In this document: positions 12,601 through 27,600 of the stretch, one piece after another
Numbering within the stretch: the first letter of the stretch is position 1
Layout of the letters: each line of letters starts with the position of its first letter
From: Hemibagrus wyckioides
Lineage: Eukaryota; Chordata; Actinopteri; Siluriformes; Bagridae
Direction: 5' to 3'
DNA: 64,000 nt
Assembly: GCF_019097595.1 (NCBI RefSeq)
Contig: NC_080715.1
Coordinates: 6,834,073 to 6,898,072, forward strand
Translations under genes and position numbers: made by a program
Notes under the pieces: generated by a model
Databases searched by the model: none
The model's input: only the letters and a program-made list of their open reading frames with translations
Told to the model about the DNA's origin: nothing

Positions 12601-15600
12601 AATAAAGAGGGTGCTTATGCCTGCAGTTGTTGTGATATCTACCATCTTCTTAGTTAGTTCAACATCATCCCTGAACCATTTGATCTTGGGTGTTGGTCTT
12701 CCTGTAATTGTGGCTTTAAGCTTGATGCTTTCTCCTGCTTTTATGGCAACTCCTTCAAAGTACTCTTGTCCAAATTCAATATTAGGTGCAGCTACAAAAG
12801 GGGGGGTTGATAGCATTAATTACAATAAAAAAGACATTATAGTGTGAAAGTCAATTATATTTATTGTATTAACTTACAGCTTTCATCTCTGATGAGAACA
12901 TAGCCAGAAGACTGAGAAGGTGGGCTCATGGTGCCAATAGCATTCCTTGCTATAATTCTGAATTCATATCGTTCACCACAAGTTAGACCAGTTACTATAA
13001 ACTCTGTCTCAGTTACATCTGTGAAGTTTGTCTTCAACCAGCGACCTTGGCCCTGACGTTTCTCAATATTGTAGGCGACAATTTTGCTTCCACCATCTCT
13101 TTTAGGTGCATCCCATTTCAGTTTCACAGATTCACTTGTTACATCAACATAGTCAGGGGTTCCAGGAGGATCTATGAACAAATATCATTAAGGCATTAAT
13201 AAGTTGTCAGGAAGAATCATGGGTTTTAACACACTTTTTTCAAATTTAAAGAAAAGTTAATTAAATGAACTCACCAACAGGAGAAACAGCCATAGTTGGT
13301 TTGCTCTCATCACTCATACGACTGTGTCCAGCATCATTTTGAGCATAAACCCTGAACTGGTATTGCAGACCTTCAATAAGGCCAGTAATTCTATATTCTT
13401 TTGCAGTCACCAAGACTAAGTTGACCTTTTGCCACATGATGCTGTTTGTTTCTTTCTTTTCAATGTGGTAACCAAGTATTGGGCAGCCACCATCAAAGAT
13501 AGGTGCTTCCCACTGTATAGTCATGCCATCATTAGTGACATTATAGACAAATGGCATGCCTGGTGCTCCTGGAGGTCTAAACTCGTGTTTGGCGATGACA
13601 TTTTGTGAGATCAGAGGCTCACTCACACCATACCTGTTTTCTGCACATACTCTGAATTGATACTGAGTTCCTTTGATTAAATTTGTTACATTGAATGTAG
13701 TCCCTATAACACTTGAACAAGCCATCTTCCAATCGGTCTGAGAGGTGTCACGTTTTTCAACGCTATAGCAGGTGATTTCTCCACCACCATCATCATTTGG
13801 TTCATCCCACGATATCCTTATACTTTCTGCTCTGACTTCATCCAAACGAATTGGTCCAATTGGTCTGGATGGTGCTCCAAGGGTAATGACCTGTATATGG
13901 AATGACTTCCTGCAGATGGTGTTGTCAAGTGTAAGTGTATATTTACCACCATTCTCTTTTTCAACATTCTTTATCATAAGGGTTGCCTTGTTTTCTGTCT
14001 TCTTGAAGCGAACCTTTTCACTCTCTTTCAGTGGCAAATTGTCCTTTAGCCAAGTAACTGATGGTCTTGGTTTCCCTTTGTATGGAAGCTCAATATGTAC
14101 ATTGTGACCCATGCGAACACTGACCTGTCCATCAGGATACTCTTCTAGGTTTGCCTCTGGTGGAATGATATAGTCCTTTACTTTAATTGGACCAATCTCT
14201 GTAAAGTCACTGTTGCCCTTCTCATTCTTTGAGCAGACTCTGAAGAACATGTCTGTGAGTTCCTTAAGTTTTGTGACCTCATGTTCACAATGTTTGTTTG
14301 TTCCAGCAGGAGCCCATTCTTCTTGACCATGAAGTTTCTTTTCAATTATGTAATCGGTAATAATGCTGCCACCATCATAATCTGGTTTGTTCCATTGTAG
14401 TGTCACAGATGTTTTTGAAGAGTCTTTCATAGCAAGATCTTTGACTGGACCAGGTTTCTCAGTAGCTTTAACTGGTTCTGCTGTCTCACATGGTTCACCA
14501 ACTCCATTCTCATTTTCTGCTGACACACGGAAAAAGTATGATATCTTCTCAGAGAGCTCATCAATTTCATATGTTGTTTCCATGCATTTGTTGGTTACAG
14601 CAGCATATGTGCGCTTTGAAGAGTCTCTTTTCTCAACTACATAGTTAGTAATTTCAGCACCGCCATCAAGCAGTGGAGGTTCCCAGCATAAGATCACTTT
14701 GCCACGAGTGACATCTTTCAGGACCAAATTTCTACAGGCAGAGGGACTGTCCTGTACTTTTACAGACAATGTCAAAGATTTTGGTTGTCCTACTCCATTT
14801 GATATCTCAATGGTGTATTTGCCACTGTCATTACGGGTTACATGTGAAAGTACAAGGCATGATGAAGTATCTGTGTTATGTATATCATATTTAGGATCAT
14901 TATCAATGTTTTGATCTTGTTTCTTCCAGGAAACACTTGGAGTAGGTCTGCCTTTCAGCGGAACCATGATCTCAACATCTTTGCCAGCTTTGACAATGTA
15001 ATGAGTTCTCATTGCAACATCTTTGTCAATATCAGCTTCCTCTGCAAAAAATATATAAATAAATAAAAACAATTAATTAACTATTAATTAATTTATGTAT
15101 AATAATAATAATAATAATAATGACAAATGAGCAATATAACGACCAGAATACGTTAAAATTAACATGAAATGCATAAAAATATGTATGTACCGAGAATATC
15201 TTTAGCTTGAACTGGTTCCTCCATCTGTATTGGGTCTCCACGACCAGCACAATTCATAGCAGATACACGGAAGTAGTAGTCAACATCTGGCACAAGATCT
15301 GAAGCAACATACTCAGTAGTTCTGACTTCACCTTTTTTACTTATTACTACCCATTCTCCTTCTCCACCAACCCTTTTTTCCACAATGTAGCTAGTAATTT
15401 CACTGCCTCCATCATACTCTGGGCTAGACCATCCAAGAGTAATTGAAGTTTTAGTTGAATCAACAACTTTGAGTTTAGTAGGCTCAGAAGGTGGATCTAT
15501 AGGGGAATGTACAAAATAAGGTTAGAATGTATTGCATATTAGAGCACTATCAATTTAAAAAAAAAAGCACAGTTGACACAGAAACACCTACCAACAGGGT

Positions 15601-18600
15601 CAGCAGCTTTGTAAAAGTCAGAAGCATCTGAGAACGGACCTTCTCCAGCCTTGTTGATAGCACACACACGATACTGATATTCATTTCCTTCAGTTAGGTG
15701 ATAGACCTTTGCTGTGGTTTCACAAATTGGGTCTTTGCAGATTGTAGTCCAGCGCAGATTCTTCTTGTCACGTCTCTGTAAATAGTAGCCTGTAACCATG
15801 CTACCACCATCCACTCCTGGTTTATCCCATACAATTTTCATGCATGTTTTAGTGATTTCTGTTGCCTCTGGTGTGGAAGGTTGTCCAGGAGTAACTGAAA
15901 AAAATTGTTGTAAAAAATGTTTTTATTTATTTAATTTGATCAGAATATAATATAAATGAATATAATATAATATTTAAATTGACTTTTACTAGATATTACA
16001 AGTAACATAAAATGCATTTAAAATGATTTCATTTACATTATATATTCTATGTTGCTAATATTTGACTATATAAAATAAATGCTAAATGCCAAATAAATGC
16101 AGTCTAAAATAAATAAACTTTTCATACCAAATGCATTCTTGGCAGTAATTGGTTCAGACTCCAGAGGATCTCCAGCTCCATATTTGTTGACTCCTCTGAC
16201 CCGGAAGACATATTCACCTCCTCTGACCAGCTTCTGGACAGAAACTATGCGTTCCTCCATACAGTCAGAAACAGTAGACCATATAACTCTACCTGTCTCT
16301 CGTTTTTCCACAATATAATGGGTGACTTTGGAACCTCCATCATTTGCTACTGGCTCCCAAGCTATTACTATTGTGTCAGCACTTACTGATTTGAATTCAA
16401 TATTTCCTGCTGGAGGGCCTGGTTTGTCTAATAATAAAAAAAATATATATATATATGTATTAATATTCACAGGCATGCAAAATTAATGAAAAAAGCATAT
16501 TTTACAAGATGAATGTAAAATGTTAACACACCTAGAATCAACAATCTAATGGAAGCAGAAGCTGTGCCAAACACATTCTTGGTCTTTATTTCATATGTCC
16601 CACTGTTAAGACGAGTTGTATCTTTGATAAGAATAGCAGATGAATCGGTGGTGCTCTCAATTGATAGCTGTGAACTTGACACTAATTCCTTTCCATCCTT
16701 GAGCCACTCAATTGTTGGCAGTGGCTTAGCCATAATTCCCAGTCTTATCTTAACAGAAGCTCCAGCTTTATATTGCACAACATCTAGGTACTCGGGCGGC
16801 AGGTCGATTACTGGGGCACCTAAAAGTGGAGATTAAGAAATAGGATGTGAAACTGCTACTTTTTAATTCTTGATCAGTAGGTATAAATGACAGTGAATTG
16901 TCAGTAAATGTCAGTGTGAAAGTGTTACTTACCAGAAATGTCCACGCAAGTTGCTGGTCCAGCAATAAGAGATGGATTACTCACAGACCCAGCTACATTT
17001 TTCGCAAAGACTCTAAATTCATATGACTGATCTTGTGTCAAGCCTGACACAGTGAAATTTGTCTCAATAACATTTGTAAAGTTAGCCTTTGTCCATCTGC
17101 CATTTGGAGCATCTCTTCTCTCAACCATGTAGCCAGTGATCTTACATCCACCATCAAAGGGAGGCTTCTGCCAGACCAGGCTAACTGAGTTCTTTGTAAT
17201 CTCAGAGATTCTCACATTTGCTGGAGGTTCTGAAAATAAAACAAGTATTAAGCATATAGTAGTGTTTCTGTTAATTTTATTAATGTTAATTTCTAAAAAA
17301 AAAAAAAAAATGATTGTATGCTTTGATAAACCTACCACAAGCATCAATGGCAAGTACTTCTTCTGATGTCTTGCTGAATTTACCAATACCAGCCATGTTT
17401 TCTGCAGCAACCTTGAATTCATAAATCATACCCGGGCATATATTTGTCACCCTAATCTGATTAGCAGGGATTGCTGTCTTGTTCACATTTTGCCACAGAA
17501 TGCTGCTTCTTTCTTTCATTTGGACATGGTATCCAAATACTGAGTTTCCTCCATCTACTACTGGTTCATGCCAGCAAACTGTAAGGCTTTCTCTTGAAAC
17601 AAAGCTCACCCATGGTGTTGATGGTGGTCCAGGAATTGCTAAAATTGCCAATCAAAGGTAAATGTTAATTTTATGTTATTACAATTGTAGCAGATATAAA
17701 ATACAATAAATAAATACTCACTGTAAGGAAGTTTCACAGTGACAGTCTGAGAGTCAATGTGATCACTGATTCCAAGACGATTCTCCGCTTTAATTCTGAA
17801 TTGGTATTCTTCACCCTTTGTTAATTTGGTGACTTTAATTGCATTCCTTGCAAGTGTGGATGACACCTCTACCCAAGCTGGTGTGCTTGTTTCACGTCTG
17901 AGCACAACATAGTTGGTCACTGGGCTACCTCCATCATACACAGGTGGCAACCATTTTAGGCACAGTGATGTTTCTCCAACATCACTGATTTCAACTGGAC
18001 CAACTGGAGGACCTGGTCTATCTAACACCAGTATATTAATGAACATCTTGGTTGTTCCACTGGTATTGGAGGCAACAATGTCATATCTTCCAGCATCACT
18101 TGCAATGCTCTCTTTGAGGCTGATATTGAGACTCTCAGGTGTTACATCAAAGCTAAATCTCTTTCCACACCTCACTGGAACATTATTTCTAGTCATTGCC
18201 ACCTTTGGCATGGGCTTGCCCATGAGAGGAAGCTCAAACTTTAGATTTGATCCTGCCCTCACATAAACAGTGTTGTGTGGGAAGTTCTTCATATCAAATT
18301 CAGGGGCATCTATAAAGAGAACACGTTTAATCAGAGTTTGTCTCTGAACAGAAACAGGTAAACAAACTTATAAGAATTGAAATGACACTTACTAAGTTGA
18401 TCTTTTACAATCACAGGAATGATCATTTCCTTTGGATCACTGAGTCCTGCATGATTTTCAGCACGCACTCTGAAGAAGTATTCTGCATTTTCTCGCAAAC
18501 CTTTGATTGTGTGAGTATTGGTTTTTACAGTAGCACATTTCACCCACTTTTGCTGTCCCTTCTCAAGAGCATCAATGAGGTAGCCTGTAATTCTGCTTCC

Positions 18601-21600
18601 ACCATCATACTCTGGTTTTGACCATACTATTGTAACACTGTCTTTTGTTACTTCAGCTACTCCAAGTCTGGCTGGTGGGGTTGGTATTTCTATTGGAACA
18701 AAAATGAGTGTATTTAGAGTAAGAAGAATAACTAATTAAAAGGAACATAACTAATTCTGGTCAAAGCAAAAAACTTACCTGTTATTTTAGTTGCATCTTT
18801 TGTTTCAGCTGGTACACCCATACCAAATTCATTCTCTCCAATGACTCTGAAGTAATAGATTGCACCCTCTTGCAAGTCCTCTACCTTGTAGACCAGATTG
18901 TGGCAGTTATTTGTTACACACACCCAGGCTTTTTTGCTAGCTTCACGTTTTTCGACATGATAGGCTTTCACAGCATCACCCCCGTCATTCTCTGGGGCCT
19001 CCCAAGTAACTGTGGTAGAATCTTTTGTCACATCTTTAATCTTCACATTAACAGGTGGTCCTGGGGAATCAAGAACTTTGACAACCATTGTCAAAGTTGC
19101 AGTTCCAACACCATTATCCAATGTAACAGTATATTGTCCTGAGTCATTTCTTGTTGCCTTTTCAATAGTTAGTGATGTGTATTTTCCAGTTGTTTCAATA
19201 GTACCTCTTGATTTAAGGTCAACACCTTCTTTATTCCATGTGACTGAAGGCACTGGTACTCCTTTAAATGGTGCTTTCATTGTGATTGAATTGCCATGCC
19301 TAACAATCAGTGTTTTCCTCATCTCAATGTCAACATCAAACACTGGTTCCTCCTTTCTGTCTGTTGCTACCTGTGGTTCAGAAACTGGAGATTGCTCACT
19401 TAGGCCTACTTTGTTTATAGATTTAACTGCAAATACATATTCCACATCAGCTGTAAGACCAGAAACAGTGAACTCTGTGCTCTTTGTCATCTGAGTGGAA
19501 ACAGCCCATTCCTCATCCTCTGTTTTCTTGTATTCCACTCTGTATCCAAGAATTGGTGTTCCGCCATCTGACAATGGCTTGTTCCAGGTAACTGTAATTG
19601 AACTCTTTGTATAATCAAGAACCTTCGGTTTAGATGGTGGGGCTGGCAAAAGTAAAGCATCCTTTGCCACAGCTGGAGCTGATGGCTCACTAGGAGGACT
19701 TAAACCTGCTGCATTCTCTGCAAATACTCTAAATTCATATTCACTTCCTTTTCTTAGTTTAGATACTATGGCTCTTTCATCTTTAACAAGCTCCCTGTTG
19801 ATTCTGACCCATCGCAGACTTGATTTCTCACGTCGTTCAATCACATAACCTCTTATTTCACTGCCTCCATCGGAAGCAGGCTTAGCCCAAGTTATAGTCA
19901 TCTCCTCACTGGAAACATTTGTTATTTCAACACTTGTTGGTGGTGCTGCAAAGGTGAATGGATCAGTGACTTTGACAAGTTCACTTTCAAGAGGTTCACC
20001 AAGTCCAAATTTATTTACAGCCAAAACTCTGAATATGTATTCATTGCCTTTGAGGAGCTTTGTGACCTTGCATGTTCTAGTTTTTACCTCTCCTTGTACA
20101 ATTGTCCATGCCAAACTGCTAGTTTCCCTTTTCTCTACAACATAATGTGTAATTTCTGCACCACCAGCTTCTTGTGGTGGTCCCCATGACAGTGTGCAGT
20201 CCTCTGCTGTGAGCTCAGTTACTGACAAAGGTCCTGCTGCAGGTCCAGGTTTGTCAAGAATCAAACATTGCACTGGCATTGTTACTGTACCAGCAACATT
20301 CTGTAATGTTAAGCCATACTTTCCAGAGTCACTCCTTATGCAGTCTTTCACTACAACCATAGTGCTAGTATCTGTTGTAGATATTTGAATTCTTGTTTTG
20401 AGCTGAATATCTTTCCCATCCTTTGTCCATGATGCCACTGGTACTGGGCGTCCAGCAATGTCAGCACTGATTTTTAGGGTCTCTCCTGCTTTCACAACAA
20501 CTGCATCTCTAAATTTGACGTCCATCATAATTCGTGGTGGATCTACATCATCTTTGACTGTGATAGGGCCTGTGTTATCTGATGGCTCACTAAATAGTCC
20601 AGCTGAATTCTTTGCAGTGACACGGAAATCATATTGCTGATCTTGAGTAAGACCAGTAACATCAAAGTATGTTTCAGGAACATTGGTAAAGTTACATCTC
20701 ATCCAGCGGCCATCTGGAATATCCCTACGTTCAATTATGTAACCTGTAACTTTGGCCCCTCCATCATATTCAGGCTTTGTCCAAGAAAGAGAGACAGAAG
20801 ATCTAGTAATGCTTGTAACCACTGGTTGACCAGGAGGATCACATGGATCTCTAGCAGCTATAGCCTCACTGACTTTGCTGACCTTTCCAATGCCAGCAAT
20901 GTTTTCAGCATATACCCGGAACTCATAGAACATTCCCTCTTCAAGGCCAGTTACTTTAAATTCAGTATCTTTGATGAGAATCCTGTTTACCTTTGTCCAC
21001 AGAATACTGCTTCTCTCTTTGCGTTCTAAATGATATCCTAGTATGGTGCTACCTCCATCATTAACTGGTTCATTCCATGTCACAAGCATGAAAGACTTGG
21101 TAGCATGAGCCACACGGGGAGTAGCAGGTGGCCCAGGTTGCTTGAATGTATATTCTGCTGTAATTCCAGGAGAGTCAATAGGCTTACTTTTTCCATAGCG
21201 GTTCACTGCATATATACGGAATTGATATTCCGAACCATGAGTCAGTCGAGATACCTTGACTGAATTTCTGGCAATGTTTGATGAAACAATCTGCCAGACT
21301 GTTGTGTTGGTATCTCTCTTCTCAACAATGTAGTTATTAATGGAGCATCCCCCATCATATTCAGGGGGAGACCATGATAGTGTAATAGAGTCAGCAGTCA
21401 CAGCATCAATCTTTACTGCAGCTGGTGGGCCTGGCTTGTCAAGAACCACGACATTGACATCTTTGGAAATTGTGCCAGCTGTGTTAGCTAGGGTGATTTC
21501 ATATTTCCCAACATGCTCAATAGAAGCTTCTTTGATTACAATCTTGCTTGATACCATGGTATTTACTATTGTGAGAGAAGATGTTTGCTTAAGAGGAAGG

Positions 21601-24600
21601 TCTTCCTTTTTCCAAGAAACCACTGGCTTAGGTCTTCCTCTTACAGGAACTTCAATAGTAAGGTCATCTCCAGCCTTAACACTGAAAGTGTTGAAGAGCA
21701 GACTAATTGAAGGCTCTATCTCTATGTCTTTAGCACAAACTGGCACACCAAGTTCTTGGGGTTCACTCTTGCCTTTCTCATTCAGTGCAATTACCCTGAA
21801 AGAGTATGTTTCACCAGGAGTAAGGTTAGACACGGTAGCCTCTGGAACTTTCACTGTACAGCATGCAACCCATTTGTCTGTGCCCTTTGACTGCATTTCT
21901 ACATTGTAACAAATAACTTTACTACCACCATCATGTGCAGGTTTCATCCATGTGAGAGTCACACTGTTCTTGGTAACATCCACAAGAGTGACCTTTCCTG
22001 GGGACATAGGGACCTGTGCAACTTTGACTGGATTTTTTGTTTCTGTCATCAGACCAAAGCCATGCTCATTAACAGCACACACTCGGAAGTAGAATATTCC
22101 TCCCTCTTGAAGATCTTCTATCTTGAAGAAATTTTGGGTGCAGTTGCTTGTGACAGTTGTGTAAGCTTTCCTTGTAGATTCTCGCTTTTCCACTATGTAA
22201 TTGGTTATTTTGGCTCCGCCATCAGTAACAGGAGGCTCCCAGTAGAGAGTGACTGAGTCTTTCTTAACTTCTTTGACATCAAAATTCTGTGGTGCACTTG
22301 GTGAGTCAAGCACCCTGACATTTACAAATGCTGACTTTGTGCCACTCTTATTTTCAAGAGATAGAACATATTTCCCGCTGTCAAATCTATTGACATTGTC
22401 AATTACCAGCATTGTGTATGAACTAGTAGTTTCAACCAGTGCTTTATCAGTTAAAGCCCCCTCTTCTCTCTCCCATTTGACAGATGGCTCGGGTCTACCT
22501 CTAATTTTAATGAAGAGACGAAGTGTTCCACCTGCACGAACAGAGACAACTTTTCTAAGATTTGCATCAAGTTCGATCTCTGGTGTCTCAGTTCTTTCAG
22601 TAGCAGTCACAGAGGCATGAACATCAGCGGGTTCACCAACTCCTTCTGAATTAAAGGCACACACACGGAAATTATACTCAGCATTTTCTTTCAGGTTTTC
22701 CACTGTTAGGCATGTTGCCAGTAAACCACTTGGGGGTGTACATGTGGTCCATTCTTCTGCAGAGACCTCTTTCCTCTCAACAATATAACCTTTGATATAT
22801 GCTCCACCATCTGTAGCTGGCTTACCCCAAGCCAGCGAGACAGATGAAGATGTATGATCTGTTACTTTAGGATGATGCGGTGGACCAGGAGGAGTTGTTG
22901 CATTTATTGCTCTATAGAACAGAGATAAGTCACTTGGTACTCCCACACCAGCAGCATTCTCTGCAGCCACACGGAATTCATAGAAATGCCCCTCTGAAAG
23001 ACCAGTGACTTTAAAGTGCAAGTCAGAAAGCTTCTGTCTGTTGCACTTGGTCCATCTTACACCATCTTTGTCACGTTTCTCCAGGTGATAACCAATAATT
23101 TCAGTTCCACCATCAGTCTCTGGGGCATTCCATGATAGAAGCATTGAATCTTTTGTTATCTCACTTGCTTCTGGTGTTGACGGTGCACTTGGTGTCTTGT
23201 ATGGATTGCAGGCAATTATTGCTCCAGACTCCAGTGGATCACTAATTCCATATTTATTCACAGCCATAACTCTGAAAATATATTCATCACCTGCCAGGAG
23301 CTTTGTCACCTTGTAACAGGTAGTGTGAATATTTGAATCAATCAAAGTCCATGATAACCTGCTCGTTTCTCTCTTCTCAAGAATGTAGTGAGAAATATTA
23401 GCACCACCATCCTGAGAAGGCTCAGCCCAAATCAGATCACATCTATCAGACATTATACCAGTTACATTTAGTGGCCCAGTTGGAGGGCCAGGCCTGTCAA
23501 GAACCCGCACAGTAATGGGAATTGTTTTTGTGCCACCACTGTTTCTTAATACAAGGTCATAATGGCCACTGTCTAACCGTGTGCAGTCTTTGACAATAAT
23601 AGAGGCACATTTCTGTGTTGTTTTTGTTTCAATGCGTAGTGTCTTACCCATTTCCTTTCCTTCTTTCAGCCATTGAACATCAGGAATAGGTTTTCCATGA
23701 ATATCAGCATCAAGAACTAAATTCTCTCCTGCACTGACAACAATGACATCCTGGTATTTAGGATCCATTGAAACACTTGGAGGTTCAATTTCATCTGTCG
23801 TGGTTATCGGACCAGTGCTGTCAGATGGCTCACTGAAAATGCCAGCAGCATTTCTTGCTATTACTCTAAATTCATACTGTTGGTCTGCTGTTAAGCCAGT
23901 GATTGTGAATTCAGTCTCAATCACATTGGTAAAGTTGACCCTCATCCAATGGCCTTGAGGTAAGTCCCTCTTTTCAACAATGTATCCTGTCACTTTGCTG
24001 CCACCATCATATTGAGGTTTTGTCCATTGTATTACCACATGGTTCTTTGAAATAGAAATAGCTTCTGGGGTACCAGGAGGATCACATGGGTCACGAGCAA
24101 CAAAGCTGTCTGATACCTTGCTTGCTCTGCCAATACCAACAATGTTCTCAGCATATACTCTGAATTCATATCCAATTCCTTCCTCGAGATTACATATCTT
24201 AAACATGGTGTCAGTAATGAGAGTTTTGTTCAACTTTGTCCACAAGATACTAGTCCGTTCTTTGCTTTCCAGGTGGTAGCCAATTACTGAGCTTCCACCA
24301 TCAATGACAGGTTCATTCCACTCAATTATCATTTGATCCTTGTTGGCAGATTTCACATATGGAGTTCCAGGTGGCCCAGGAGGTTTGTATGGATACTGAA
24401 CCACAATTGCCTTTGACTCCAAAGAGGTACTCTTACCATATCTGTTTTCAGCAATGACTCTAAACTGGTACTCAGAACCAGTTTTCAACTTTGTTATTTT
24501 AAGAGATGTCCTGGCTACTGATCCAGCTACAACTTCCCATGTTGTGGAAGTGGTCTCTCGTTTTTCAACAATATAGTGCTTTACCTGGCAGCCTCCTGTG

Positions 24601-27600
24601 TAAGATGGGGGTTCCCATGAAATTGTTACAAAGCTATTGCTCACTTCATTCACTTTAATAGGACCAGTTGGTGGACCAGGCTTATCAAGGATAATGATTC
24701 CAATTTCTTCTGTAATTGTACCAGTACTGTTTGTTGCACTTATTGTATACTTTCCAAAGTCATCTTTACTGGCTTCAGTAATTTGTAGAATGGCTGATGT
24801 CGGTGTGTTCGAAGTGCTGATTCTCGATGTCACTTTAAGAGCTTGTCCATCCTTCATCCAAGTGACCTTTGGCTTTGGACGTCCAAATACAGGTATTTCC
24901 AGTTTAAGATCATCACCGGATTTGACATTGTATGTACTAAACTGTAATTTTAGGCTGGGTTCAATGGTTAAGTCATTGGCTATGACAGGAGCAGCAAGAA
25001 GCTTTGGCTCACCTTTACCTGTCTCATTATAAGCAAGAACTCTGAACAAATATTGTTGACCAGCTGTTAGCCCAGTGACTGTACCTTCACAAGTTTTGAC
25101 AGATGTTGCTACACTCCACTTTTCTGTTCCCTTTGGTTGCATTTCAATCAAGTAGCCTACAATCCTGCTTCCACCATCATGCTCTGGTTTCTCCCAGGTA
25201 AGAGATGCACTGACTTTGGTAACATCAGTCAACATGATCTTTCCTACTGATAGAGGTACTTCAGAAGCCTTTGATGCAGTCTTTGTTTCAACTGGTAGAC
25301 CAATTCCATATTCATTTTCAGCCATAATTCTAAAGTAGTATAGGGCCCCCTCTGCAAGATTTTCCACCTTAAATCTTGTCTTGCTACACTTTGTTGTGAC
25401 ATTAGCGTATGCTTTTCTTGTAGATTCACGCTTATCTACAACATAGTTTTTGATTTTCGCACCTCCATCAATAAGCGGTGGATCCCAAACAAGTGTCATG
25501 GAGTCTTTCTTAATATCTTTTACCAGCAGGTTAAGTGGAGCTGCTGGTGTATCTAATACTTTTACTGACACAAACTCACATGCTGTGCCACTGCTGTTCT
25601 TAAGGGACACAGTATATTTTCCAGAATCTTTTCTGTCGCATGAGTCAATTGAAAGCTGTGTGAAATTAAATCCCTTCTCAATTATGGCTTTCTCTGTCAA
25701 ATCCCCTTCATCTTTAGTCCATTTAATCTCTGGTGTTGGTCTTCCCTTGAAAGGCACATTGATTCTAAATGATCCCCCTGCTCGAACAATTATACCTTTC
25801 CTCAACTCTGAATCAAGATGAATTTCAGGAACTTCAAGCCTGTCCTCTGTTTTCACAGGCTCAGGAATAACTGCAGGCTCACCCACACCTAATTTATTGA
25901 TAGCACATACCTGAATCTTATACTCCTGTTGTTCTGTTAGTTTGGTTATTTCAAATTTACTAACACGCAGTCCAGTTGGTGGAGTACACATAGTCCATTC
26001 ATCATCCTCAGCTTTGCATATCTCAACGATGTATCCTTGAATGGCACTTCCACCATCATTAAGAGGCTTTCCCCATGCTACTGAAATGGAGCTCTTTGTG
26101 GTGTCAATTACATGTGCATGTGTGGGAGGGCCAGGTTTATATTTAGGATCACAAGCTTTGTAGTATGATGTAGGTAAGCTGGGTTCACTAATTCCAGCTG
26201 CATTTTCAGCTGACACTCTGAACTCATACTCATGATCCTCTATGAGGCCTTGCACTCTGAAACATACATCAGTGACTTTCTGTCTATTGCATCGGGTCCA
26301 CTTAATTCCAGAACGATCTTTCTTTTCAATGATATAGCCAACAATTTCACTTCCTCCATCATTCTCTGGTGCACTCCAGCACACAGTCATAGAATCTCTG
26401 GCAATGTTAGTGACCTCCAGAATCTGTGGTGATCCTGGGGCTACAAATGGATTCTTTAGGATTACAGATGAAGAATTAATTGGCTCACTAACACCATGGT
26501 TGTTGACAGCCATGACACGGAAGATATATTCATTGCCTTCAAGAAGGTTTGTCACTTTGAATATTGTGGCTTTACAATCACTAGAGACAATGGTCCAAGC
26601 AAGACGGCTTGTTTCACGTCTTTCAATAATATAATGAGTAATAGGGCTTCCTCCATCATGTTGTGGGGGATGCCATGACAGTGTACATTTATCGCTTGAT
26701 ACGCCTGTGACATGAAGAGGTCCTTCTGGTGGACTGGGTTTGTCCAGTACTTTTACTTGGAATGAAACAGTTTGTGACCCAGCGACATTGGTGAGATGTA
26801 GAGTATAGTGTCCACTATCATGTCTAAGTGCATCCTTTAAGACAATCATAGCCCTGGTGTCAGTGTTTTTGATCTCACATTTCATTGTGTTTTCAAGTTT
26901 CTTTTCACCTAGGAACCACTGCATTGTAGGTATTGGTTTGCCATGGACATCTGCATCAAGTTTAAATGTATCCCCAGCATTCACAATAATGGTCTGAGTA
27001 TATTCAGGATCAATTGAAAACTTTGGCGGCTCTACTTCATCCAGTGCAGCAATAGGTCCACTGTTCAAAGATGGTTTGCTAATGGTGCCAACAGCATTTT
27101 TTGCAATTATTCTAAAGTCATATTTAGCTCCCTCTGTAAGCCCACTAATGGTAAATTGTGTTTCAATGACATTTGTAAAACTGGCTTTCACCCAACGTCC
27201 TTCTGGCAGATCACGCTTCTCAACAGTATAACCAGTTATTACACTTCCTCCGTCATATTCTGGTTTTGTCCATAGTATTGTAATTGAATTCTTGCTAACA
27301 TGAATAGCTTCTGGTGTGCCAGGGGGATCGCATGGATCACGGGCCACATAACCCTCTGAGATTTTGCTGCATCGACCAATGCCAACAATATTTTCAGCAT
27401 AGACCCTGAATTCATATTCAGTTCCCTCTTCCAAAGGACTGGTTTTGAATTTTGTTTCTTGAATCAAGCTCTTGTTTATCTTTGTCCAAAGACTACTGTT
27501 CCTCTCTTTTCTTTCAAGGTGATATCCAATAATGCTGCTGCCTCCATCTATAACAGGTTCATGCCACTCAACAACCATGTGATCTCTTGACAGAGATGAC

